Program-made: the position numbers and the translations under genes | Assembly (NCBI GenBank): GCA_029288115.1 | Contig: JARFPV010000437.1 | Coordinates: 1 to 7,649, forward strand | Direction: 5' to 3' | DNA length: 7,649 nt | DNA from: Akkermansiaceae bacterium | GTDB lineage: Bacteria; Verrucomicrobiota; Verrucomicrobiia; Verrucomicrobiales; Akkermansiaceae | Shown here: positions 1-7,106 of the stretch, piece by piece | Layout: every line of letters starts with the position of its first letter | How positions within the stretch are numbered: the first letter of the stretch is position 1 | The notes under the pieces: generated by a model | Database searches by the model: none | Told to the model about the DNA's origin: nothing | The model's input: the letters and a program-made list of their open reading frames with translations, nothing else

Positions 1-128
<128 letters not shown>

Positions 129-151
129 GATCCGCGAGATACTGGTTGTCC

Positions 152-174
152 GGGCAGGGTCTGGGGAGCTGGGG
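152..174 (+). other. Candidate G-quadruplex motif
   Basis: Four G runs of 3, 3, 4 and 4 bases start at 152, 157, 163 and 171 with loops of 2, 3 and 4 bases, fitting the G3+N1-7 pattern for an intramolecular quadruplex on the plus strand. It lies about 165-190 bases upstream of the MOSC reading frame and just before the REP pair. Folding and any role are inference. The rest of 129-214 is G-rich non-coding sequence in which I see no gene. Confidence 0.4.
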
Positions 175-214
175 CATTGGTAGGCGAGGCTGGATTTGTG
201 GGCGGGTGTTGAAG

Positions 215-311
215 GTAGGACGGCTTTGCAAGCTGTCGGCTGCCCATGGAATCATCAACCCATGCATAAAGCACTCACAAATTCTGCCGACAGCTTGCAA
301 AGCTGTCCTAC
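215..311. repeat. REPIN-like inverted pair of REP hairpins
   Basis: Two 26-base units, 215-240 on plus and 286-311 on minus, are inverted copies differing at one position (G222 against A). Each begins with GTAG and GA, and each folds on itself: in the left unit 219-226 pairs with 230-237 around the loop TGC, with one G-T wobble. The right unit has the same fold with a perfect 8-bp stem. The GTAG heads point outward and 45 bases separate the units. A 5' GTAG head plus an imperfect palindrome, in inverted pairs, is the described layout of REP/REPIN elements mobilised by RAYT transposases. No RAYT gene is in the window. The pair ends 29 bases before the MOSC gene, so it may also affect that gene's leader. 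Confidence 0.75.
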
Positions 312-340
312 TTTTTGATCGTGCATTACTCGTTTCACAC

Positions 341-870
341 ATGCATGATCGGGCCGTGAAAGTGACACTCAAGCACATCTACATTTCCCCTGGGCATAAC
401 TACTACGGTCGGCACGGGAAGGGCTCGATGGATTTTCCGATCGAGGAAAAAGACAGCATCGTCTGTGTCGAGGGGCGTGGAATCGAGGATGACCGTTTTT
501 TGATTACAAGGAGGACTACAAGGGTCAGATTACGTTTTTCGACTGGGCGGTGTATGAAAAAGTGCGTGATGAAATCGTGAAGGGTGATTTGGATCCGGTG
601 GCGTTCCGTCGGAATGTGATTGTGCAGGGAATCGATCTGAACGAGTTGATCGACAAACGATTTTCGCTCGGTGGATTGGAGTTTTCCGGTTCGTGTGAGT
701 GTTCGCCATGCTACTGGATGGATGAGGCATGTGCGCCGGGAACGCATGAGTTTTTGAAAGGGCAGGGGGGCTTGCGTGCGAGGATTTTGAAGGGAGGCGA
801 GCTGACGCTTGGCGACCATGAACTGGAGATACTGGGTGACGTGGAGCGAAGGGAGGACGCGGATGCTTGA
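341..870 (+). CDS. MOSC domain protein, interrupted by a one-base frameshift
   Basis: MOSC domains occur in molybdenum-cofactor sulfurases and in stand-alone proteins thought to handle cofactor sulfur. The exact role of this short form is unknown. The N-terminal part (341 to about 501) reads VTLKHIYISPGHNYYGRHGK and continues to RGIEDDRF. The C-terminal part (from 502 in the -1 frame) reads DYKEDYKGQITFFDWAVY, then the NVIVQGIDLN and CSPCYWMDEACAPG motifs, and ends at TGA 868-870. The break is at the T6 run 496-501. One more T would give a continuous protein of about 176 residues, near the family's usual length, reading DDRFFDYKEDYKGQ across the joint. The start is ATG 341 or GTG 356 (the latter giving MKVTLKHIY); neither has a clear ribosome site. 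Its end overlaps fdhD by 8 bases. The cause may be a sequence error, a real or phase-variable mutation, or ribosomal slippage. Read as two pieces, the C-terminal part could start at ATG 550. Confidence 0.85.
851..856 (+). promoter_or_regulatory. Ribosome binding site deciding the fdhD start
   Basis: GGGAGG lies six bases before ATG 863 and inside the end of the MOSC gene. It supports 863 as the fdhD start over the in-frame ATG at 809, whose extra 18 residues are translated MOSC sequence in another frame with no family resemblance. Confidence 0.75.
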
Positions 871-1654
871 CGAGTCTTCCGAGTATGAGATTTGCAAACA
901 GGACGGCAGTTCACGCCGCTCGGAGCTTGATCACGTGGCCCATGAGGAACCGTTGCAGATTACGGTCGATGGCACACCGGTTGCCGTTGTGATGCGCACT
1001 CCGGGGCATGATCAAGACCTGGTGCAGGGGTTTCTCATCACCGAGGGTATCGTGGAGGGACTTCATTGGGTGAGCAGAATCGATCTTGAGCAAAAGCAAA
1101 ACCACGCCTATGTTTTTCTAACAGACGACGTGGTTCTTGATCATTCACGCCTGAGTCGGAACCTCTACAGTGCGTCGTCGTGTGGGATTTGTGGTAAGGC
1201 GAGTATTGATTCGATCCGGCAGAGCTACCCTCCCGTGGGTGGTGGATTTTCCATCCAGGAGAATGTATTGTTAGGTCTTCCTGATGCTCTTCGTGATGCT
1301 CAAAAGGTGTTCTCTACGACCGGAGGTCTGCATGCTGCAGCACTCGTTGATGCCGATGGGCAGGTGCTTGTCCTGCGTGAGGATGTGGGAAGGCATAACG
1401 CGATCGACAAAGTCATCGGGCGTGGCGCGGTGGATGGTGTCGATTTTTCTAACACTCTTCTCCAGCTATCAGGCAGGGTGTCTTTTGAAGTCATGCAAAA
1501 AGCCCTCGCAGTTGGTGTCCCGATGGTTGCTGCAATCTCCGCCCCGACCAGTCTGGCGGTTGATTTTGCGCGAGAGAGCAATCAGACGCTTGTCGGATTC
1601 CTGCGCCCACCTAAGTTTAATATTTATGCAAGCAGCGAGAGGGTGAGGGAGTGA
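863..1654 (+). CDS. fdhD: Formate dehydrogenase accessory sulfurtransferase FdhD
   Basis: FdhD binds the bis-pterin Mo/W cofactor and passes it sulfur delivered from a cysteine desulfurase; formate dehydrogenases are inactive without it. The 263-residue product, starting at ATG 863, has the family's length and landmarks: EEPLQITVDG near the N-terminus, MRTPGHDQDLVQGFLITEGI (about 44-63), the CGICGK sulfur-relay motif with C107 and C110, TTGGLHAAAL (152-161), REDVGRHNAIDKVIG (172-186), SGRVSFEVMQKA (203-214), and a C-terminal AISAPTSLAVDFARE stretch with GFLR. It overlaps the upstream MOSC gene by 8 bases (ATG 863, stop 868-870), so translation is probably coupled and both may serve the cofactor of the formate dehydrogenase encoded opposite. 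A T6 run directly follows the stop, but I see no hairpin before it. Confidence 0.97.
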   Translation: MLDESSEYEICKQDGSSRRSELDHVAHEEPLQITVDGTPVAVVMRTPGHDQDLVQGFLITEGIVEGLHWVSRIDLEQKQNHAYVFLTDDVVLDHSRLSRNLYSASSCGICGKASIDSIRQSYPPVGGGFSIQENVLLGLPDALRDAQKVFSTTGGLHAAALVDADGQVLVLREDVGRHNAIDKVIGRGAVDGVDFSNTLLQLSGRVSFEVMQKALAVGVPMVAAISAPTSLAVDFARESNQTLVGFLRPPKFNIYASSERVRE

Positions 1655-1696
1655 TTTTTTGGTTTCGGTCGGAAATATCCGCGATAAGTTGTGGCC

Positions 1697-2344
1697 ATGA
1701 GATTAGCAGCGGTTGTGAGTTTATTGATTGGGCTATACGCCGGAATGGCGATGGCGCAGGTGGATAAGAAACCACTTGAAAAGTGGTTGGCTGCGCAAAA
1801 AAACTACCGGTCCGCCCATGCCGAGTTCGTGCAGACGCGCAAGCTGCCCGCCCTGAACAAACCTTTGGTGAACAAAGGCGAAATGTGGGCAAAGCGACCG
1901 GATAAATTTCTATGGGTCATGGGCAAGCCTGCAAAAGTCACGGTACTGAGAAATGCGGCAGGCTATCTCTATCTGGATGCAGAAAAAAATGAAGCCATCA
2001 AGATGGGCTCCGATAGCAAGTATGCGCGGCAGTTTGAAATGCTGACCGGAGAGATGGGTGAGGATCTTGCGGAGTTTGAAAAGAATTTTAGGATTGAGAA
2101 AATCGAGACACGCAAAAACATCTACTATACAACTCTCCAGCCAGTGAATCGTAGGTTCAGGAAACGTGTGCCGTGGATGATTCTCGCCATCGATACCAGG
2201 ACCAACCAAACCGCAGGCTTTGATGTTCACCTTCAGGACAAGACCGTGATCGAGACACGTTTTACGCGTTACCGGTTGAACACGCCGGTGGACGACGGCA
2301 TTTTTAAAGCCGATACCACGGGTTATAAAGTGAAATCAAAGTAG
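1697..2344 (+). CDS. LolA-like outer-membrane lipoprotein carrier family protein
   Basis: LolA carries lipoproteins through the periplasm to the outer membrane, so a homologue points to a diderm host. The 215-residue product begins with a signal peptide (MRLAAVVSLLIGLYAGMAMA, likely cut after residue 20 before Gln). The mature part has the family's opening pattern: an amphipathic N-terminus, SAHAEFVQTRKLP, then GEMWAKRPDKFLWVMGKPA and LYLDAEKNEA, followed by beta-rich sequence ending in IETRFTRYRLNTPVDDGIFKAD. ATG 1697 is preferred because the signal peptide then starts MRL; GTG 1691 would add two residues. There is no clear ribosome site. It follows fdhD by about 40 bases and may be co-transcribed, with no obvious functional link. 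Its TAG stop (2342-2344) lies inside the GTAG head of a REP element. Whether this divergent member carries lipoproteins is not shown. Confidence 0.82.
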   Translation: MRLAAVVSLLIGLYAGMAMAQVDKKPLEKWLAAQKNYRSAHAEFVQTRKLPALNKPLVNKGEMWAKRPDKFLWVMGKPAKVTVLRNAAGYLYLDAEKNEAIKMGSDSKYARQFEMLTGEMGEDLAEFEKNFRIEKIETRKNIYYTTLQPVNRRFRKRVPWMILAIDTRTNQTAGFDVHLQDKTVIETRFTRYRLNTPVDDGIFKADTTGYKVKSK

Positions 2345-2439
2345 GATCCCGACTTGTCGGGGTCGGTAGGATATGAGCCTTTATCACACTGGTTTGATTA
2401 TCCACTTGGGTTGTCGATCCCGCAGGCGCGGGATCCTAC
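2341..2439. repeat. REPIN-like inverted pair between convergent genes; possible bidirectional terminator
   Basis: GTAG at 2341-2344 and CTAC at 2436-2439 are the outward heads of two hairpins. The left stem pairs 2345-2353 with 2356-2364 (9 bp, one G-T wobble, TT loop). The right stem pairs 2416-2423 with 2428-2435 (8 bp, four-base loop). The 99-bp layout matches the 97-bp pair at 215-311, but the stem bases differ. The left head contains the TAG stop of the LolA-like gene and the right head, on minus, the TAG stop of the GIY-YIG gene; both genes end in AAG-TAG. A further GTAGG at 2366-2370 has no hairpin of its own. Placed between converging genes, the hairpins could end or protect both transcripts, though neither is followed by a T run. 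Confidence 0.75.
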
Positions 2440-2711
2440 TTGAGCCCCTTCAACTCGTGATCGCGGATCACGGTGTAGATCATGTCGGTATTCGTCTTGT
2501 GATGTCTCAGGGCTCCTTCTAACCGGATCGAGTCATTACGGCTTAATGGCTCGCTGAGCCATTCCATTTGCCAAGGTTTGAACGGCTTGGTTCCCTTGAA
2601 CTGGCCTTTGTTATGCAATGCCAGCTCGTTATCCGGATCCTCGGTAGTGCCGATGAACCGGCGGTTCATGCGGTTTTTGAGGATGTAGACAAAGTAGGCT
2701 TTTTTGGACAT
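2436..2711 (-). CDS. Small GIY-YIG-fold protein, catalytic residues altered
   Basis: This 91-residue protein matches the outline of single-domain GIY-YIG (UPF0213/YhbQ-like) proteins. VYI (8-10) stands for GIY, FIG (19-21) for YIG, then TTEDPDNELALHN (22-34), GTKPFKPWQMEW (40-51), and a helix with E65 in the place of the metal-binding Glu (SIRLEGALRHHK). Family nucleases need Tyr in GIY, Tyr in YIG, an Arg eight residues after the YIG Gly, and that Glu. Here Y9 and E65 are present, but the second Tyr is F19 and the Arg position is E29, so ordinary nuclease activity is doubtful. It starts 14 bases after the formate dehydrogenase alpha stop with no visible ribosome site and is probably the last cistron of that operon. 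Its stop codon lies in a REP head. A decayed relative lies at 7163-7273. Function unknown. Confidence 0.8.
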   Translation of the reverse strand: MSKKAYFVYILKNRMNRRFIGTTEDPDNELALHNKGQFKGTKPFKPWQMEWLSEPLSRNDSIRLEGALRHHKTNTDMIYTVIRDHELKGLK

Positions 2712-2725
2712 AGTGGATAAGTTTG

Positions 2726-5443
2726 TTAGGCGTTTGCCGTGGCTTTCGCTTTGTCGAAATCAACAGCCACAACCTTGTATTCGGGGCACATGGTTTCTTC
2801 ATCGTGAACGTTGCCGGTGATGTAGTTGACCATGATTTCCGGGAAGTGGAAGGTGGTGTAGACGACGCCTGGTTTGACGTCCTCGGTGACGGCGGCTTCC
2901 AGAGTAGCCTCTCCGCGAGCGCTGCGCAGGGTGACTGGGTCACCGGTTTTCAGACCCTTGGCTTTGGCGTCGAGCGGGTTGACGACCAGGATATCGCGAT
3001 CAACGATTTCGGCATTGCCGGTTCTGCGGGTCATGGTGCCGCAGTTGTAGTGTTCGAGCACGCGTCCAGTGGTGAGGATATACGGGTATTCCTCCTGATT
3101 CTCTGTGAGCTCGGTGGTTTCCACCCAGTCGAAGTAGTGGAACATGCCCTTGCCGCGACGGAACTCCTTTTTATGCATGATCTGGGTGTCTGTGCCGTCG
3201 GGGTTGACTGGCCATTGCAGTCCGAATTCGCCGAGGCCTTCCCAGGTGACTCCGGCGAAGAATGGTACGACCTGAGCGATTTCCTGAAGAATGACATCCG
3301 CGCTGTAGCCTTTTTGTTCGAATCCCATGCGGTTCATGATATCGACGACGATTTGTCCATCGGCCTTGGTTCCTTCGAGGGGATCGACGGCGCGGTTGAC
3401 GCGTTGGATGCGTCGCTCTCCGTTGGTGAAGGTGCCTTCTTTCTCGAGGAACGAGGCACCTGGGAGGATGACGTCGGCGAGTTTCGCAGTCTCCGACATG
3501 AAGAGCTCCTGCACGACGAGGAAGTCGAGGGATTCCATCGCCTCGGTGACATGGTGCGTGTTCGGGTCGGTTTGCACGATGTCCTCGCCCATGATCCAGA
3601 GTGCTTTCAGGCTGCCGTCGATGGCGGCGTCAAACATCTGGGGGATTTTCAGGCCGATTTCTTTGGGCACATCGACGCCGTAGTGAGTGCGGTAGTGTTC
3701 CTGATGCTCGGGCATGGTGACGTCGAGGTAGCCGGCTCCCTGGTGGGGTTGAGCACCCATGTCGGCGGCACCCTGAACGTTGTTTTGGCCACGCAGTGGG
3801 TTGATACCCACGCCGGGTCGACCAATATTTCCGGTGAGCATGGCGAGGTTTGAGAGCAGCATGACGGTTTTGCTTCCCTGTGAGTGCTCGGTCACGCCGA
3901 GGCCGTGGAATTCCATGGCATTATCGACGGATGCGTAGGCGACGGCGGCCTCACGGACGAGTTGGCGATCCACACCGGTGATTTTCTCGTGCTCCTCGAT
4001 ATCGAGTTCACGGATTTGAGCCATGAATTCTTCGTGTCCTTCGCAGCGTTCGTTGATAAAGTCATGGTCGACCTTGCCTTCGGTCACGATGTAGTGCGCC
4101 ATCATGTTGAGCAGGGCGACGTTGGTTCCTGGGCGGAGCTGGAGGTGCCAGGTGGCGAGGTTGGCGAGGTCTGTTTTCCGTGGATCGATGACGATCATTG
4201 GAATGCCCTTCATGGCGGCCTGCTTGATCTTGACGCCGGTGACTGGGTGGGCGTCGGTTGGGTTGGCGCCGCAGACGAGGATGAGGTCGGTGACGTCCAG
4301 GTCTTTGATTGAGTTGGTCGCGGCGCCGGTGCCGAAGGCTTTTTGCATGCCGAGTGCGGTGGGCGAGTGGCAGACGCGTGCGCAGCAGTCGATGTTGTTG
4401 GTTCCGACCACGGCGCGGATGAATTTTTGCATGAGGTAGTTTTCCTCGTTGGTGCAGCGAGCGGATGAGATGCCGGCGACGGAGTCTTTGCCGTGGGTAC
4501 TGACGATGTCCTTGAGCTTGGCAGCGATGTGATCGTATGCCTCGTCCCAAGTGGCTTCGCGGAATCCGTCACCCTCCTTGATGAGGGGTTTTGTTAGGCG
4601 GTCGGGGTGTTTGTAGAATCCAAATGCGTAGCGTCCCTTCAGGCAGGTGTGGGCGGCATTGACCTCGGAGTCGCCGCTTGCCTGGATGGAGAGAACTTCT
4701 CCATTGGCGGTGCTGACGTCGAGGTTACATCCCACACCGCAATAGGTGCAGATGGTTCTGGTGTTATTCGTTGCTGCGATGGACTTGGATTTGAATCGGT
4801 CCGAGATGGCGGACGTCGGGCATGCTTGTGAACAAGCTCCGCAGGAAACGCACGGGGAGTCTTTGAAGCTGGTGTCCATCCCCTTGATGATGCGGTTGGT
4901 GAAACCTCGGCCGTGCATGCTGAGGACCATTTCACCCTGGATTTCATCACAGGCGCGGACACAGCGGTAGCAGTTGATGCACTTCGAAAGATCCGACGTC
5001 ATGTAGGGGTGTGAGGTATCCTTCGGGGTGTCCAGGTGGTTGGCTCCGGCGGGGTATCTCACAGTTGCCATGCCTACACGTGCGGCGACGTCCTGAAGTT
5101 CACAGTTTCCACTTACTTCGCAGGTCAGGCAATCGAGCGGGTGGTCGGTGAGGACGAGCTCGATCAGGTTCCGGCGTAGTTTCCTGATCTTCTTGGTATC
5201 GGGGTAGATGTACATGCCTTCCTGCAGCGGGGCGTGGCATGAAGCGACGGTTTTTGTCGGCCCGTTTTCGCTCAGTGCGGCCTCAACCGAGCAGACGCGG
5301 CAGGATCCGAATGGTTCAAGCTGGGGGGCGTCACAGAGTGTGGGGACGTATTTTTCCCCACGGTGGCGTTTGAGAAATGCGAGGATGGTTTCGCCCTCGT
5401 TGATCTCGTATGGCTGATTATCGATGTATGCGAATTTACTCAT
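2726..5443 (-). CDS. fdhF: NAD-dependent formate dehydrogenase, alpha (catalytic) subunit
   Basis: The subunit oxidises formate to CO2 at a Mo or W bis-pterin site and passes electrons along Fe-S clusters to the NuoEF-like partner; the reverse reaction is possible. The layout is that of FdsA-type enzymes (905 residues). A NuoG-like N-terminus has a 2Fe-2S site (C37, C48, C51, C69), a His-Cys3 4Fe-4S site (H101, C105, C108, C114), and a two-cluster ferredoxin region (C155, C158, C161, C165; C198, C201, C204, C208). The catalytic part opens with a 4Fe-4S site (C232, C235, C239, C267, then K269). The metal ligand is C358 followed by H359 in CCARVCHSPT, aligning with the Sec-His of E. coli FdhF, so this is the selenium-free form. 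PVRGQNNVQGA-like and MGEDIVQTDPN motifs and a C-terminal molybdopterin-dinucleotide-binding domain complete it. No Tat signal or membrane segment is seen, so it is cytoplasmic. ATG 5443 has a strong AGGAGG and lies two bases after the upstream stop. Confidence 0.96.
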   Translation of the reverse strand: MSKFAYIDNQPYEINEGETILAFLKRHRGEKYVPTLCDAPQLEPFGSCRVCSVEAALSENGPTKTVASCHAPLQEGMYIYPDTKKIRKLRRNLIELVLTDHPLDCLTCEVSGNCELQDVAARVGMATVRYPAGANHLDTPKDTSHPYMTSDLSKCINCYRCVRACDEIQGEMVLSMHGRGFTNRIIKGMDTSFKDSPCVSCGACSQACPTSAISDRFKSKSIAATNNTRTICTYCGVGCNLDVSTANGEVLSIQASGDSEVNAAHTCLKGRYAFGFYKHPDRLTKPLIKEGDGFREATWDEAYDHIAAKLKDIVSTHGKDSVAGISSARCTNEENYLMQKFIRAVVGTNNIDCCARVCHSPTALGMQKAFGTGAATNSIKDLDVTDLILVCGANPTDAHPVTGVKIKQAAMKGIPMIVIDPRKTDLANLATWHLQLRPGTNVALLNMMAHYIVTEGKVDHDFINERCEGHEEFMAQIRELDIEEHEKITGVDRQLVREAAVAYASVDNAMEFHGLGVTEHSQGSKTVMLLSNLAMLTGNIGRPGVGINPLRGQNNVQGAADMGAQPHQGAGYLDVTMPEHQEHYRTHYGVDVPKEIGLKIPQMFDAAIDGSLKALWIMGEDIVQTDPNTHHVTEAMESLDFLVVQELFMSETAKLADVILPGASFLEKEGTFTNGERRIQRVNRAVDPLEGTKADGQIVVDIMNRMGFEQKGYSADVILQEIAQVVPFFAGVTWEGLGEFGLQWPVNPDGTDTQIMHKKEFRRGKGMFHYFDWVETTELTENQEEYPYILTTGRVLEHYNCGTMTRRTGNAEIVDRDILVVNPLDAKAKGLKTGDPVTLRSARGEATLEAAVTEDVKPGVVYTTFHFPEIMVNYITGNVHDEETMCPEYKVVAVDFDKAKATANA

Positions 5444-5445
5444 GG

Positions 5446-7092
5446 TTATGCCTCCTGAAAGTAGGGGTTAAGTTCGTCTTTGAAATACTGTAGCACATTT
5501 TTGACTGGCAGGGGGAGTCCGCCGCCGAGCGCACAGAGTGATGTTTCCTCGAGAGTTTCCAGAAGGTCGTCGAGGAGTTCGCGGTCCATTTTGTAGTCGG
5601 ACGTTCGTGCTTTGCGGAGCAGTTCCATGCCGCGTTGGGATCCGAGTCGGCACGGGAAGCACTTACCGCAGGATTCGGCGGCGGTGAATTCGAACAGGTG
5701 CTCGATGTATTTTAAAACCGGGAAGTCATCGGGGATGGAGACGACTGAGGCGTGGCCGAGGAGGAAGCCATGGTCGTCGAACGATTCAAAATCGAGCGTG
5801 AGGTCCGGGATTTTTTCGAGTGGGACGATGCCGCCGAGCGGGCCTCCGATGTGGACGGCCTTGACGGGGGATTTGAATCCGCCGCCGTAGTTTTCGAAGA
5901 TGTCAGAAACTGGTGTCCCCATGGCAACTTCGTAGATGCCGGGTTTGTTGAAAAAGCTGTCCAGGCTGACCAGTTTGGTGCCGCTGGAGCGGCCACGACC
6001 GATCTCTGAGTAGGCGTCGCCGCCGAGGTTGAAGACCGGGTGGATGACGGCGAAGGTTTCGACGTTATTGAGGGCGGTGGGTTTACGGAACAGTCCTTGG
6101 ACGGCTGGGAAGGGTGGGCGGACGCGGACTTCGGGTCGTTGTCCTTCGAGGGATGCGAGCAGGGCGGTTTCTTCGCCGCAGACGTAGGAGCCGGCGCCTT
6201 TGACGACCTTGAATTTAAAGTTGAATCCGCTATCGCAGATATTCTCACCGAGGTATCCTGCCTGTTGGAGGTCTTCGACGGCTTGGGTCATGATCGACAC
6301 CGAATCAGGATATTCTGCGCGGATGTAGAGGACGCCGGTTTCAGCACCTGTGATGTATCCGCAGACCATCATACCGAAGAGCACGAGGTGGGGTTGTTTT
6401 TCCATCAGGTATCGGTCGCTGTAAGCACCTGGGTCACCCTCGTCGGCATTGCAGACAACGAATTTCACTTCGCCCGGGGCGTCCTTCACCGTCTTCCATT
6501 TAATGCCGGCGGGGAATCCTGCGCCGCCACGACCACGAACGTTCGACCGGGTGAGTTCTTCGACGAGTTCGGCGCGGTCGCGTTTGAGGATGTCCTTGAG
6601 TAGGGCGTAAAAGGCATCGATGCCGGGGAATTCTCCGGTGAGGTGGGCGGTGCCGTCGTTGGCGACGTTGTAGGTGTCCTCGCTGTCGTTGTTTTCGGAG
6701 AGTGTCGAGAGGTCGGTTTCTCCGGAATAGTTCTGGCCGTTGTGTTGGAATGCGCTGTTTTCGTGGCAGCGTCCGAGGCAGCAGATGTGTCCGACTTCTT
6801 TATCGTCGAAGTGTTCGCTGATTTTATTTCTCAGTTTGTCCTGGGTGCCGGCGACCATGCATGCGGTGCCGTTGCAGACGTGGATTTTTTTCCCTTCATT
6901 TTCTTTGCGGAGGAAGTCGTAGAATGAGGCGGCACCGAGAAGTGGGGCCTCGCCGAGCAAGTAATCCTCTGCCAGTTCCTTGAGTTTTTCTGTCTCCGCG
7001 GTGCCGGTGAAGCCTCCTTCCTTTACCAGGGCGTCGAAGAGGTTTTCATCCATGCCTTTGCGGCCAGAGAGGTGACTGAAATTAATGGACAT
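5446..7092 (-). CDS. Formate dehydrogenase diaphorase subunit, NuoE-NuoF fusion
   Basis: This subunit takes electrons from the alpha subunit and reduces NAD+ at an FMN site. Residues about 15-130 look like a whole NuoE: a helical part ending in GAASFYDFL (53-61), then a thioredoxin-like 2Fe-2S domain with C73, C78, C105 and C109 (CNGTAC and CLGRC). After a linker rich in Asp, Asn and Ser (about 128-148), residues 155-548 are NuoF: RGRGGAGFPAG (186-196) for FMN, CNADEGDPGAYSDRYLME (214-231), GAGSYVCGEETALLASLEGQ (299-318), and a 4Fe-4S site from C475, C478, C481 and C520. The protein ends after NuoF without the extra ferredoxin domain of HndC/HydB-type subunits, so electron bifurcation is not indicated. 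No separate NuoE-type gamma gene (fdsG) is adjacent, and the fusion would explain that. ATG 7092 has no clear ribosome site; in-frame ATG 7053 is an alternative. Confidence 0.93.
   Translation of the reverse strand: MSINFSHLSGRKGMDENLFDALVKEGGFTGTAETEKLKELAEDYLLGEAPLLGAASFYDFLRKENEGKKIHVCNGTACMVAGTQDKLRNKISEHFDDKEVGHICCLGRCHENSAFQHNGQNYSGETDLSTLSENNDSEDTYNVANDGTAHLTGEFPGIDAFYALLKDILKRDRAELVEELTRSNVRGRGGAGFPAGIKWKTVKDAPGEVKFVVCNADEGDPGAYSDRYLMEKQPHLVLFGMMVCGYITGAETGVLYIRAEYPDSVSIMTQAVEDLQQAGYLGENICDSGFNFKFKVVKGAGSYVCGEETALLASLEGQRPEVRVRPPFPAVQGLFRKPTALNNVETFAVIHPVFNLGGDAYSEIGRGRSSGTKLVSLDSFFNKPGIYEVAMGTPVSDIFENYGGGFKSPVKAVHIGGPLGGIVPLEKIPDLTLDFESFDDHGFLLGHASVVSIPDDFPVLKYIEHLFEFTAAESCGKCFPCRLGSQRGMELLRKARTSDYKMDRELLDDLLETLEETSLCALGGGLPLPVKNVLQYFKDELNPYFQEA
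5451..5456 (-). promoter_or_regulatory. Ribosome binding site of the formate dehydrogenase alpha gene
   Basis: On the minus strand, a perfect AGGAGG lies seven bases before ATG 5443. It sits inside the last codons of the NuoEF-like gene (stop 5446-5448). This confirms the alpha start and implies that ribosomes finishing the first gene re-initiate on the second, giving balanced amounts of the two subunits. Confidence 0.85.
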
Positions 7093-7106
7093 GAGTATGA
7101 GCTGTT

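Noticed and set aside
215..311. CRISPR-like repeats
   Set aside because: There are only two units, in inverted and not direct orientation, with no spacer array and no cas genes; the GTAG-headed hairpin layout fits REP elements.
809..862. Longer fdhD start at ATG 809
   Set aside because: The extra 18 residues overlap conserved MOSC coding sequence, and a good ribosome site (851-856) serves ATG 863.
1655..1660. T6 run after the fdhD stop as an intrinsic terminator
   Set aside because: I find no GC-rich hairpin directly before it, and the LolA-like gene follows within about 40 bases.
2723..3853. Open frame of about 376 codons on the plus strand
   Set aside because: It is antisense to the C-terminal part of the formate dehydrogenase alpha gene, shows no recognisable domain, and reflects codon bias of the real gene.
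4941..4980. Possible selenocysteine-type formate dehydrogenase needing a SECIS element
   Set aside because: The metal-ligand position in the CCARVCHSPT motif is encoded as Cys, with no in-frame TGA in the gene; the Cys pairs in this region belong to ordinary Fe-S sites.
6040..6603. Open frame of about 187 codons on the plus strand
   Set aside because: It is antisense to the NuoEF fusion, whose motifs on the minus strand are unambiguous; the plus-strand product resembles nothing known to me.
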